Shown: in pieces, positions 10,621 through 20,453 of the stretch
Position numbering within the stretch: position 1 is the stretch's first letter
Layout of the letters: each line of letters begins with the position of its first letter
Source of the DNA: Sphingorhabdus sp.
GTDB lineage: Bacteria; Pseudomonadota; Alphaproteobacteria; Sphingomonadales; Sphingomonadaceae
Length of the DNA stretch: 64,000 nucleotides
Direction: 5' to 3'
Assembly (NCBI GenBank): GCA_028279555.1
Contig: JANQNO010000005.1
Span: forward strand, 372,001-436,000
Translations under genes and position numbers: made by a program
Notes under the pieces: generated by a model
What the model was told of the DNA's origin: nothing
Seen by the model: the letters and a program-made list of their open reading frames with translations, nothing else
Databases searched by the model: none

Positions 10621-11430
10621 TCAGGAATCGACATCCTTCACATCGTAGATCCAGCCGCCCTCGGGTTCGAAATTGCCCTGCCAATATGGATCGCTGTCTT
10701 TCAGATGCACGAAAGCCTCATTCACATCCGCCGTCGTGCCGCCAAATTCCGCGCGGCGCTTTTCGCAATCGGCGATCACCTGCGCCATTTCAGCACGCGC
10801 CTGCGCGTCGAGCGCCGCGCCTTCGAATTCCATAAGCGGCCCCGATGCCGCCTCGGTTGCCTTGCCAGGCAGGGCAGGGGCATCCTGGCTGCTCCGCACC
10901 GTCACGACGCTGCTTTCTGCGGCTGCGGCAGACTTGCCGGACCGATCGGGCGCACCATCTGTTGCCGCCCCGGCGCTGGCGCTGCTTTTGACATAATTGA
11001 CCGTCACCCGGCGGCCATCGCGCCCGCTACCATATTGGCGCAGCAGGAACATCAGCAGCCGGTCATTGAATTTGCGTTTGTAACCAACCAGCTTGCCGCG
11101 TTGCCATACCGGCTCCAGCTCGCCCTCTATGGCGCGTTCGAAGGCAATATCTTTGAGGTAGGACAGCGAAAATTCCAGCGCCAGATCCCAGGCGCGCTTG
11201 AATTCGTCGCCCTGCGGATGCCGCCGCAGATAATAAGCGCTGACATGAGACATGTTAACCTCGGCTGCGGCCCGTTTTACGCTGCCGGTTTCGGCGAGCG
11301 ACTGGATAAAGGCCTTCTGCCGCGCGGGCGACCAGCCCTTCGAGGTATCGCCCTTGCGCGGCACAGGCGCAAATTCGGTAATATTTTCTGGAAGCTGGGG
11401 AGAGACTATCTTTTTGGGTGCACTGGTCAT
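10621..11430 (-). CDS. Hypothetical protein with HTH-like N-terminal region
   Basis: 269 aa; WSPARQKAFIQSLAETGSVKRAAAEVNMSHVSAYYLRRHP resembles an HTH. Confidence 0.65.
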   Translation of the reverse strand: MTSAPKKIVSPQLPENITEFAPVPRKGDTSKGWSPARQKAFIQSLAETGSVKRAAAEVNMSHVSAYYLRRHPQGDEFKRAWDLALEFSLSYLKDIAFERAIEGELEPVWQRGKLVGYKRKFNDRLLMFLLRQYGSGRDGRRVTVNYVKSSASAGAATDGAPDRSGKSAAAAESSVVTVRSSQDAPALPGKATEAASGPLMEFEGAALDAQARAEMAQVIADCEKRRAEFGGTTADVNEAFVHLKDSDPYWQGNFEPEGGWIYDVKDVDS

Positions 11431-11797
11431 TCATCGCTGTATAACCAAATAGGTTAATTTGTCAAGAGGAACTGAGGCTGGAATTTTGTGCCATCTGCGG
11501 ATGCCTTGACCGCGCCACTGCTGCTTCCCAATGTCGCCAATAGTGAGAAGCGGATGGAGTAAATGCTCAAGGCCACTGAGTCGATCTTTCCGACTGGCAA
11601 CAGCTATCTGTTGTTCCAGCACTGGGAAAATTTTGGGAGATGTTCAGGCCTCCGAAATCACATGTCGCTTTGCTTCAAACAGCTTATCGCAGAGCCAAAT
11701 CCGGTCCATTTTTGATTGGTCAATTGAGTTCTGGGTGAGATTGTTGCATATTATGTACTCTTGAATACGTAAATTGAAACTACGTGATAGCTGTTGG

Positions 11798-12418
11798 CTA
11801 CCTTCCAAGGAGGTCATCGTGAGTTACGGGGCGCGAGTTTTCTTCAATGTATTTCTGCCAAGTACAATCTTGCCACATCTTGGCAGTATCTCTTAGGTTC
11901 GAAACGCTTGGATCTCCGACATAGGCTGTTATACCATGCAAGGAATCTGGGCATTCGTACTCGAACACATATGACGGGCCATTCTCCTTACGAAGGAAGC
12001 CCGGAATTTTCGCAATCTCGAAATCTTTATGGCTGGTGAGCGGAAGAACTTCTCGAAATTTCATCGCACCACTACGGCAACGTTTCTGGGCAGGCGAGAG
12101 GCTTTCCATGAGTTCTGTAACAGACTCACGTCCATCCCATACTGGTCCACTATCACAACTACCTCTTTCCCAAGGATGCCGGACATGACCTTCAGCCGTC
12201 AGCTGAGAAGAGGGTTTAATTCTGCCATCAGCAAAATACATTTCATCAAAACTCGGGCCTTGAAACCAATTCGGGTCTTTGAGTTCGCTCGATTGGGAGA
12301 TGGCCTCTTGAACAGTAGACAAGGAATTTTCTTCAACGGGAGAAGAGGAGCTACCTTCTCCACAGCCACCTAAGGTAAGAACCGGGAACACTCCTGACAA
12401 AAGTCTGATAAAGTTCAT
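11798..12418 (-). CDS. Hypothetical lipoprotein
   Basis: Signal/lipobox-like VLTLGGC; A/T-rich relative to neighbours. Confidence 0.6.
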   Translation of the reverse strand: MNFIRLLSGVFPVLTLGGCGEGSSSSPVEENSLSTVQEAISQSSELKDPNWFQGPSFDEMYFADGRIKPSSQLTAEGHVRHPWERGSCDSGPVWDGRESVTELMESLSPAQKRCRSGAMKFREVLPLTSHKDFEIAKIPGFLRKENGPSYVFEYECPDSLHGITAYVGDPSVSNLRDTAKMWQDCTWQKYIEENSRPVTHDDLLGR

Positions 12419-12495
12419 GGCTACTCCCTCATGTTTGCCATTCTAATGAATACAGATTTCTCATAAATGAACCTTCCATCGGATTGTCCCGTGAT

Positions 12496-13479
12496 CTAGT
12501 TTTTAGATTGGTTGTTTAGACGTCTAAACTCCTCCCGTGCTTCTGGAGTTGCCAGTTCTGGGTAGGTCTTTCTCCATTTTTCTAACTGTTCACTCGCCAA
12601 TCGCATGAATTCAGCCTGCTTTTCTAATGGCATGTTTCTTCCAACTGATCCCGCACCAGGACCGCCTCCACTAGCAGCAATTTTAAAGCCAAAAGCGCTT
12701 AGCTGATTTTCAGCACTTCCATATGTGCCTTGGTCAGTAGTAAACCTTATAATATTGAAAAACGGGACATAGTAGTTCTTCTCTTCGCCATAAGTTGTCC
12801 AATTTCCGTTGTGGCCGACACCGTTTTCGTAAATCTCCATCCACTTGGGACTGCCGTTCTTAAACTCAAATCGCTTTATGGCCGCCCCTCGACGCGTAGC
12901 CTTGTTGTGCAAGTTTTGGAGTTCTTGGGCGCGTTTTTTTACCTCACTTACGTCTTGGTCAATTTCTGTTCTATCTTTACTCGACAGGCTGAATCTCTGG
13001 GGTTGAGGTTCAATACTCACAGCTTGCAGTCGCCAGCCATCGTCAAAGCGCGTAAATTGTGCAGTGCCGCTCCCACCAGCTATAGCGTAACGACGCACCA
13101 GCGGCGAAAGCCCGTCATACTGCCACAAAAATTCGACCCTCCGCCCAGGTGAATCGGATCCTGTTCCCGCAATACCAGTTACGTTGATCAAAACATCAAT
13201 GGGATCAGTGGGTTGCAGATAACGGGTATTTGCAGACGATATTTCGCTTACAGCTCGATCCGACAAGTCAACGCGCCCGCCGCGCAAGTTTAAAAAAATC
13301 CCCTGCCTTAAGCCTTCATCAATGGCGCTACTATGAAGCTGAACAGCGGCCTCTTGACGTGTGATTTCTTCGCTTCTTTCAATTTCATTTTCCGCTTGTT
13401 CTCGGTCTAGTTCGTTCCGACCACATGCAGCTAACACAAGCAGGATAAACCCAAGAATTCCAAACTTCGCTATATGCAT
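12496..13479 (-). CDS. Hypothetical lipoprotein
   Basis: Start reassigned to the internal ATG at 13479 (MHIAKFGILGFILLVLAACG lipobox). Confidence 0.68.
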   Translation of the reverse strand: MHIAKFGILGFILLVLAACGRNELDREQAENEIERSEEITRQEAAVQLHSSAIDEGLRQGIFLNLRGGRVDLSDRAVSEISSANTRYLQPTDPIDVLINVTGIAGTGSDSPGRRVEFLWQYDGLSPLVRRYAIAGGSGTAQFTRFDDGWRLQAVSIEPQPQRFSLSSKDRTEIDQDVSEVKKRAQELQNLHNKATRRGAAIKRFEFKNGSPKWMEIYENGVGHNGNWTTYGEEKNYYVPFFNIIRFTTDQGTYGSAENQLSAFGFKIAASGGGPGAGSVGRNMPLEKQAEFMRLASEQLEKWRKTYPELATPEAREEFRRLNNQSKN

Positions 13480-13608
13480 AATATTAATGACTACCCCCCT
13501 CTTGCAAATTGCATATAGCCAAGATGGGGAAGTTAGAAAAGCTTCACCTAGCACTCTCTCCTAGATTGAAATCTGCACAAGGTTCTCTATGAGATATTTG
13601 ACTGAACG

Positions 13609-13795
13609 CTATTCTTTCCGATCCTGATACCGGAAAATTCCCACGATGATGACCGTATCATCGGTTACTTCGTGCACGATCTTGAAATGGTATTTGATGG
13701 TAACGGCGGTCTGTTACTTCCATCCCTGAATGCGGGTAGATGGCCAACCGGTCAATGGTGCGGTGAATGTCGCCTAAAATGTTGGCGATTCACCT
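13609..13795 (-). pseudogene. Degenerate RelE/ParE-family toxin remnant
   Basis: Minus-strand IANILGDIHRTIDRLAIYPHSGMEVTDRR continues only in another frame as IKYHFKIVHEVTDDTVIIVGIFRYQDRKE*; N-terminus missing. Confidence 0.7.
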
Positions 13796-13813
13796 CATGA
13801 AACAACTATTTTC

Positions 13814-13891
13814 CGTCATTCCGGCGCAAGCCGGAATCTGGTTGAAGCAGGCGTATGGCTGCGGGAGATCCCGGCTTGCGCCGAGATGACG
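13814..13891. repeat. REP-like imperfect inverted repeat
   Basis: Arms CGTCATTCCGGCGCAAGCCGGAATCTG (13814..13840) and GAGATCCCGGCTTGCGCCGAGATGACG (13865..13891) are near-complementary. Confidence 0.8.
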
Positions 13892-13989
13892 ACGGTGGTT
13901 AACCGTGGCTTACTCGCATTGCCGGAACAAACATCAAAATCTTGGAAAGCGCTTCGGGTGCGACATCTTCATAGTAAGCGATCTCTATC

Positions 13990-14517
13990 TTACCTCTCCC
14001 TCAGGCGCGACATTAGCTCCACAAAGTTGCAGGGCTTGTGGCGGCTGTCTAACTGCGTATCGAGGATCCCGTCCCAGCCGTCCTTCACCGCGCCATTGGA
14101 GCCGGGCAGGGCAAAGATATAGGTTCCGCGGGCGAGCACGGCGCAGGCGCGCGATTGCACGGTGGATGTGCCGATCGTCTTGTAGCTCAGCATGCGGAAC
14201 AGCTCGCCGAAGCCCGGAATATCCTTTGATTTCACGCGTTCCAGCGCTTCCGGTGTTACGTCGCGGCCCGTGAGGCCGGTGCCGCCTGTCGAAATAATGC
14301 AATCGATATTCTCGTCGTCGATCCACATGTGAAGCTGCGTCACGATCGAGCCGACATCGTCGCGCTCGATCACGCGGTCGACAAGATTGTGGCCTTTCTT
14401 TTCGATGCGTTCGGCGAGGATATCGCCGCTGCTGTCATCCTCGCGCCCGCGCGTGTCCGAAATGGTCATCAGCGCAATGTTGACAGGCTTGAAGGGCCGC
14501 TTTTCGTCAATTGCCAA
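13990..14517 (-). CDS. moaB: Molybdenum cofactor biosynthesis protein B
   Basis: ISTGGTGLTGRDVTPEAL; FALPGSNGAVKDGWDGIL. Confidence 0.93.
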   Translation of the reverse strand: MAIDEKRPFKPVNIALMTISDTRGREDDSSGDILAERIEKKGHNLVDRVIERDDVGSIVTQLHMWIDDENIDCIISTGGTGLTGRDVTPEALERVKSKDIPGFGELFRMLSYKTIGTSTVQSRACAVLARGTYIFALPGSNGAVKDGWDGILDTQLDSRHKPCNFVELMSRLRER

Positions 14518-16276
14518 AATTTGCTCCGCGCTTGCGGATGGCGCGCATATTCACGGCATAGCTTTTGCCGTCATTGCCGGGGAAGCGCGGCCAGAGATAT
14601 TGCGCGAGGCTCTCCATCGAACCGCCGCTCTTGCCGGCGCGCATCTCGTAAATCCAGTAATTGCGCAGGATAATCGTCAGATAGCCACGCGTTTCCCAAT
14701 AGGGCACGCTTTCGATGTAAAGCAGCGGATCGCCATTGTCGCGGATTTCGCTGTTCCAGCGCGCAACCGGGGCAGGGCCGGCATTATAGGCGGCGATGAC
14801 TTTGGGTAGCAGGCCGCCGGTGATCGGCATGTCGCGCAGCTTTTCCAGATAGCTCTGGCCGAATTCCAGATTGATTTCGGGGCGATTGAGCGCGCTTGCC
14901 GAAGAGGGAAGGCCGGTATCGCGGCCCAGCATTTTCGCCGTGCCGGGCATGATCTGCATCAGCCCGCGTGCGCCGGCATGACTGACAACCCGCTCGCGGA
15001 ACTGCGATTCCTGCAAGGCATGCGCATAGGCGAGCGCCGGATCGACGCGCCAACCGCGCACCGGCTGCCAATTGGGCATCGGATAGCGCGCCATCGCATC
15101 AGCATGATCGCGCGACGGCCCATAATGGCCGAGCCAGAATTGGGTCGAGGGCAGGTTGAGCGCGCCGGCCAGATTGGCGAGCTCGCCATGGCTGCGCGCA
15201 TCGCCGATGCGGGCCTGATATTTGATGGTTTCGCTCGCCAGGTTGCTTTCGCCAATTTCTGAAAGAGCAACGGCAACCCTCACATTTTCCTTGCGTTTCA
15301 GCTTTTTCCAGTCGATCCGGTTGGCGCGGATCTGCTTGCGGGCGATGGGCTCCATGCCGAGCCGCTCGCTGGCAAGAAGCCCGTAAAATGTTTCGGGCAT
15401 GCGCGCTGCATTCTGCAGGCGGGGCTGAACCAGCTGGGGCTGGCGCGAAGCGGTTGCCGCGCGCGCGCTCCAGAAGAGCCCGGCCGCGCGCATATCGTCA
15501 TTGCCCGCTTGGCGTGCGACCTGATCGAAGCCGCTGAAGGCCGGTTCATACTGGCCGAGCCGCCAGCTTGCCATGGCATAGGCCCATGCACCCTGCGCGG
15601 CCCAGACGCCTCTGCCCTGGCGGGCGAGCGCGCCCATGCGCTGCGCGTTCACATCGTCATTCTCGATATAATAGGACCAGGCTACGCGGTGCTGCATCTC
15701 GGTCAGCGCTTCTCTCGAAAGCTCTCCGGCGCGCCGGTTCAGGAGCGCTTCTGCTTCGGCTGGCGAATCATTTTTTATGAAGTTTCGAATTCCGTTGCGC
15801 AAGGCGGCTGCTGATGGATGCTTTACGGCGTCAGGAACGGTTCGGCGCGGCGCTTCGCCGAGCCAGGAAAAACGCTTTGTGCCTGGGCGCGACGGCAGGT
15901 TGGCAGCGCCGCGCTTGATCGCCAGGCTTTCGAGCTTGGCCGCTTGCGGAAGCCAGGGTGCTGCATGAAGCAGGGCCTCAAGTTTGGTCGCCTCCACGCG
16001 CGGACTGCCAGCAGCGAGATAGAGCTCGGCGGTCGCCATCCAGCGCATCGGCCCCTTGTCCGACTTGTTGATCAGCTTGTTGGCATTCTCCCAGTCCTTG
16101 GCCCGGATCGCTTCATATATTGCGCGATATTCTTTCTTTTCTGACTTGCTGAGCACGCGCATGGATGCATCGCGCTTGACCTGCCAGATATTCTCGCTGG
16201 TTGCAGCGATGGCCTGTTGGGAAATGACTGAGGGAGAAATTAGGACCGCAGCGGCTAGCCAGTATTGGGGCTTCAC
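14507..16276 (-). CDS. Lytic transglycosylase domain-containing protein (Slt type)
   Basis: Signal peptide; ALQESQFRERVVSHAGARGLMQIMPGTAK; AAYNAGPAPVARW. Confidence 0.93.
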   Translation of the reverse strand: MKPQYWLAAAVLISPSVISQQAIAATSENIWQVKRDASMRVLSKSEKKEYRAIYEAIRAKDWENANKLINKSDKGPMRWMATAELYLAAGSPRVEATKLEALLHAAPWLPQAAKLESLAIKRGAANLPSRPGTKRFSWLGEAPRRTVPDAVKHPSAAALRNGIRNFIKNDSPAEAEALLNRRAGELSREALTEMQHRVAWSYYIENDDVNAQRMGALARQGRGVWAAQGAWAYAMASWRLGQYEPAFSGFDQVARQAGNDDMRAAGLFWSARAATASRQPQLVQPRLQNAARMPETFYGLLASERLGMEPIARKQIRANRIDWKKLKRKENVRVAVALSEIGESNLASETIKYQARIGDARSHGELANLAGALNLPSTQFWLGHYGPSRDHADAMARYPMPNWQPVRGWRVDPALAYAHALQESQFRERVVSHAGARGLMQIMPGTAKMLGRDTGLPSSASALNRPEINLEFGQSYLEKLRDMPITGGLLPKVIAAYNAGPAPVARWNSEIRDNGDPLLYIESVPYWETRGYLTIILRNYWIYEMRAGKSGGSMESLAQYLWPRFPGNDGKSYAVNMRAIRKRGANFGN

Positions 16277-16286
16277 AGAACACCTC

Positions 16287-17045
16287 TTATTGTATCAGCA
16301 CCTGCAAATCCTTCCATGCCTGGGCCTTCATTTGTGGACGGGCCAGAAGCGTTCGCGGGTGAAACGTGGTTAATGCAGCCACTTTTTCGTCATTAACCTT
16401 AATATCTTGTAAAACGCCTCGCATTTTCATCATCTCTGCGCCCAACAGTGCATGACAAGCGGTGGAACCAAAGAGAAGGAGCAGTTTGGGCCGGATCAAA
16501 CCGATTTGATGCCGCGCAAAATCGGCGAGAGCAGCAAGATCACTATCGGGCAATGTCGCTGTCGCCGGGCGCGTCGTTGCCAGAGCAGTCATGGCAACTT
16601 CCTCCGGCTCCAGGCCTATTGACTGGGCGATCCGGTATGACAGGCTGGCCGCCGGGCCGTGCCCGAATTCTCCATTTTCGACTTCCTCCTTTTCGGGAAT
16701 GTCGCCGATGATTATGCATTTTGCGTTTTCCCTGCCGTTCGGGGCAACAGGCGATCCACCATACTGATTACCGGGAAACAGGGCACCACTGCGCGTTGCT
16801 TCTTTCAAAACTTCGATATTTTTCGGCCATGCTTCGGCTGGCAGCAATGCCTTTTCTGGAACCTCATCATGTTTCGGTTTTGAAGTCGCCATTGACGGCA
16901 AGTCGCTTGGCTGCCGTGCATCTTCTTTGGGCTGAAGCCAGTTGGCCTTTTCTTCAGAAACAAGGGTTTCGATGCCCGCTTCTTTCCACCAACCCAGATA
17001 GCTCTCCACAAGCGCCTCCGCAATTTCGCCGTCGTTTCCGCTCAT
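16287..17045 (-). CDS. Uracil-DNA glycosylase superfamily protein (divergent family-4-like)
   Basis: IIGDIPEKEEVENGEFGHG, LLLFGSTACHALLG, TTFHPRTLLARP. Confidence 0.75.
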   Translation of the reverse strand: MSGNDGEIAEALVESYLGWWKEAGIETLVSEEKANWLQPKEDARQPSDLPSMATSKPKHDEVPEKALLPAEAWPKNIEVLKEATRSGALFPGNQYGGSPVAPNGRENAKCIIIGDIPEKEEVENGEFGHGPAASLSYRIAQSIGLEPEEVAMTALATTRPATATLPDSDLAALADFARHQIGLIRPKLLLLFGSTACHALLGAEMMKMRGVLQDIKVNDEKVAALTTFHPRTLLARPQMKAQAWKDLQVLIQ

Positions 17046-17176
17046 TCGAAATTTCCAACAATTGCACTCATCGGTTGACGTATATGAGGATTGCTTGCCA
17101 TTGCTCTATTTTGCTAGCAAATATTCCGCCGCGCAAGCGATATTGCGAGCCGGAAAGTCGGAATGGGGAAAGTTGA

Positions 17177-18817
17177 ATGAGCGATCGGGAGTCAATGCCA
17201 TATGATGTCGTGATTGTGGGGGCAGGTCCGTCCGGGCTGTCCGCTGCCATCCGCATCAAACAAAATTCTCCCGAAACCAGCGTGGTCATATTGGAGAAAG
17301 GCTCCGAGGTCGGTGCCCACATTCTTTCCGGTGCCGTCATAGATCCCAAGGGCCTGGATGAATTGCTTCCCGATTGGCGCGATAATGACTGCCCTATGGC
17401 GGAGGTTCCGGTAACGGAAAACCAGCACTGGATCATGAAAAAGGCGAGCAAGTTCAACTTTCCGCATTTTCTGACGCCAGGCTGGATGCACAACAAGGGA
17501 TGCTACACGGGTTCGCTAGGCAATATGTGCCGCTGGCTCGCCTCGCAGGCCGAGAATCTGGGCGTGGAAATCTTTCCCGGCTTCGCAGCGGCAGAGATTC
17601 TGTTCAACGATGATGGCTCGGTTAAAGGCGTGGCCACCGGCGATATGGGCGTGGCGCGTGATGGTAGCCATAAGGCCGATTATATGCGCGGGATGGAGAT
17701 CCATGGCAAATATACCCTTTTCGCCGAAGGGGTTCGCGGCCATCTGACCAAGGGACTGAAACCACATTTCGGTCTGGATGCCGATTGCGAGCCGCAGGTC
17801 TACGGCATTGGTCTAAAGGAATTGTGGGACATCAAGGCGGAAAACCATGTGCCTGGCCGCGTTATCCACTCGCAAGGCTGGCCGCTTTCCGACGCGAATG
17901 GTGGCGGCTTCCTGTATCATCAGGCGAATGGTCAAGTTGCTCTGGGTTTCTCTGTTTGGCTCAATTATTCAAACCCGTATCTATCACCTTTCGAAGAGTT
18001 TCAGCGTTGGAAAACGCATCCGGAAATCAAGAAAATTCTCGAAGGTGGGAAACGGATATCCTATGGCGCGCGCGCTATTAGTGACGGTGGGTTCCAGTCG
18101 GTTCCGAAACTCGCCTTTCCTGGCGGCGCTTTGATCGGCTGTACTGCCGGCTTTCTGAATGTGCCGCGGATCAAGGGAACGCATACCGCCATGAAATCGG
18201 GCATGCTTGCCGCTGATGCCATTGTCGAGGCGCTTGCCGACGGCCGCGCGAATGATGAGCTGACGGCTTACCAGGCCGGCTATGAAAATAGCTGGGTTTA
18301 CAAGGAATTGAGGATAGTCCGCAATGTTCTTCCTCTGGTCGAGAAATATGGCAACTTCTGGGGAACGATACTCTCGGGCATGAATATGTGGCTCGAAACA
18401 TTCGGTATCCGCATGCCGTTCACCATGAAACACCACCCCGACCACAAGGCGCTGAAGAAAAAGTCTGCAGCAAGAAAAATCGAATATCCCAAGCCGGATG
18501 GTGTTTTCAGCTTTGACAGGTTGTCATCGGTCTTTCTTTCCAACACCAATCACGCGGAAGACCAGCCTATACATCTGCATCTCAAAGACCCAGAATTGCA
18601 GCTTTCCAGCGAATTCGAAGAATTTGCCGGCCCATCCACGCGATACTGCCCCGCCGGCGTCTATGAGTGGATAGAAGAAGATGGCGAGGAGCCAAAATTT
18701 CAGATCAACGCGCAGAATTGCGTACATTGCAAAACATGCGACATCAAAGACCCCAATCAAAATATAAACTGGGTCGTTCCGGAGGGCGGCGGTGGTCCGA
18801 ACTATCCGAATATGTAG
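17177..18817 (+). CDS. Electron transfer flavoprotein-ubiquinone oxidoreductase
   Basis: FAD motif VVIVGAGPSGLSAAIR; C-terminal 4Fe-4S NCVHCKTCDIKDPNQNINWVVPEGGGGPNYPNM. Confidence 0.96.
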   Translation: MSDRESMPYDVVIVGAGPSGLSAAIRIKQNSPETSVVILEKGSEVGAHILSGAVIDPKGLDELLPDWRDNDCPMAEVPVTENQHWIMKKASKFNFPHFLTPGWMHNKGCYTGSLGNMCRWLASQAENLGVEIFPGFAAAEILFNDDGSVKGVATGDMGVARDGSHKADYMRGMEIHGKYTLFAEGVRGHLTKGLKPHFGLDADCEPQVYGIGLKELWDIKAENHVPGRVIHSQGWPLSDANGGGFLYHQANGQVALGFSVWLNYSNPYLSPFEEFQRWKTHPEIKKILEGGKRISYGARAISDGGFQSVPKLAFPGGALIGCTAGFLNVPRIKGTHTAMKSGMLAADAIVEALADGRANDELTAYQAGYENSWVYKELRIVRNVLPLVEKYGNFWGTILSGMNMWLETFGIRMPFTMKHHPDHKALKKKSAARKIEYPKPDGVFSFDRLSSVFLSNTNHAEDQPIHLHLKDPELQLSSEFEEFAGPSTRYCPAGVYEWIEEDGEEPKFQINAQNCVHCKTCDIKDPNQNINWVVPEGGGGPNYPNM

Positions 18818-20453
18818 CCAGCCCCTGATCGCTGCATTGAGCTTGGTCGTAGCAACCGGCTCGGCAGCGGCCTTTGCGCCAACCAGCCGGGATATCGATA
18901 CTTTCGCTGACGCCTGGATAGCGGAGAATGCCGATGAAAACCGGGTGGCGTCGTCGAAATATCTGGCGCTCTTGAACCGCGAACCGGGAGACGCGTCGAT
19001 TGCTACGCGTCTTTGGGAAAGCGCAGTACGTGCTGGAGACCGCGCAAAGGCGCTGCGGGCCGCCAGAACGCTGGAATTGCAGGGTGGTTCGGCGGAATCG
19101 GTTTTGCTCCTGTTTGGTGACGCCGTTCAAAAGCGGAACTGGAAGGCCGCTGAATCCGCGATCGAGGCATTGGACGATGGGAATAGCTATGCATTTGCAG
19201 CACCCTTGCTCGCCGCTTGGCTTCGTGCTGCCAAAGGCAAGCGAGCCGCTTTCGAAGTGCCGGCAAACAATGCGCTTTTGCGATTCTATTCTGGCGATCA
19301 GCCAGCATATTTGGCGCTGGCGGCCAAGGATGTATCAAAGGCCAAGTCATCGCTTTTGCAATTTGCCGCAATGGACAATGGCTATATTGTCGACCTGAAA
19401 CTGCGCGCTGCGCCTGTCCTTGCGGCACGCGGAGAACAGGCTTTTGTTGCCACTATGCTTGAGGGGCTCGTTCCGCCCGATACTGTTCAGAAGCTGTCGT
19501 CTTCAAGCCAGCCTCGTTCTCTGGCGCAGTTGGAAGCAGCAGATGGCCTGTCGGCATTTTATATCCGCCTGGCTTCCGCCCTGATCGATCAGGAAGCGCC
19601 GGCCAAGGGCCTGGCACTGGCCAGGATAGCCGTTTGGCTGTCACCGGAAAATATGCCTGCCAGACTGGTTTTGGCAAGGGCGTTTGAGGCGGAGGGCTTG
19701 GCTAATGCGGCGCGTGAAATGCGCGATTCGATCAAGGAAGATTCTCCCTATTGGGCTCGCGCCGCGATTGAACAAGTCAGGGCTTTGTCTGATGCTGGAC
19801 AGCATGCCAGGGCGATAGGGCTAGCAGAGAAAGCGCTGGCGAAGAGAAACTCGGCAGAAATCGCGATTTTGCTGGGGCAGGCGCAAGAGGCGGCAGGGCG
19901 ACTGCGGGATGCGGAGAAAACCTATCGCGGCCTGGTTCAGAGCGCTGACATTCGTCGTATCGCACCGCAACGCCGGGCGATATATTATCTTTATCTTGCG
20001 ACGGTAACGGACAATCTGGGGGATTGGGAAAGAGCAAGAACACTGCTCGAAAAAGCGCGCACGCTTGACCCGCAAAACGCCTATGTTGCCAACTATCTGG
20101 GCTATTCACTGCTCGAGCGCGGCGAGCGGTTGGAAGATGCAGTCGAGCTGATTCAGAGGGCACACAGGCTCGCACCAGAGTCGATGGCGATTACAGATTC
20201 GCTGGGCTGGGGCTACTTCCTTTCGGGCGACTATGAAAAGGCGGTGAAATATCTTGAAAAGGCGGCGCGCGGATCCGGCAGCGATTTGACGATCAATGAA
20301 CATCTGGGCGATGCCTATTGGCTTTCCGGGCGGTTCGTCGATGCGCGCTATGCCTGGCGAGTGGCTTCGCTGGAAGCCGAAGGCAGCGATGCTGCGCGAT
20401 TGGCCCGCAAGATCAATCTTGGGCTTGAGAATGGCGCTAGTCGCCGGAATTGA
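18792..20453 (+). CDS. Tetratricopeptide repeat protein, probably exported
   Basis: Signal peptide-like N-terminus from a GTG; TPRs such as NAYVANYLGYSLLERGERLEDAVELIQRAHRLAPES. Confidence 0.88.
   Translation: MVRTIRICSQPLIAALSLVVATGSAAAFAPTSRDIDTFADAWIAENADENRVASSKYLALLNREPGDASIATRLWESAVRAGDRAKALRAARTLELQGGSAESVLLLFGDAVQKRNWKAAESAIEALDDGNSYAFAAPLLAAWLRAAKGKRAAFEVPANNALLRFYSGDQPAYLALAAKDVSKAKSSLLQFAAMDNGYIVDLKLRAAPVLAARGEQAFVATMLEGLVPPDTVQKLSSSSQPRSLAQLEAADGLSAFYIRLASALIDQEAPAKGLALARIAVWLSPENMPARLVLARAFEAEGLANAAREMRDSIKEDSPYWARAAIEQVRALSDAGQHARAIGLAEKALAKRNSAEIAILLGQAQEAAGRLRDAEKTYRGLVQSADIRRIAPQRRAIYYLYLATVTDNLGDWERARTLLEKARTLDPQNAYVANYLGYSLLERGERLEDAVELIQRAHRLAPESMAITDSLGWGYFLSGDYEKAVKYLEKAARGSGSDLTINEHLGDAYWLSGRFVDARYAWRVASLEAEGSDAARLARKINLGLENGASRRN

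Noticed and set aside
11531-11764. Short plus-strand ORF in the accessory island
   Set aside because: No recognisable domain and overlapping small ORFs on the other strand; probably debris or non-coding.
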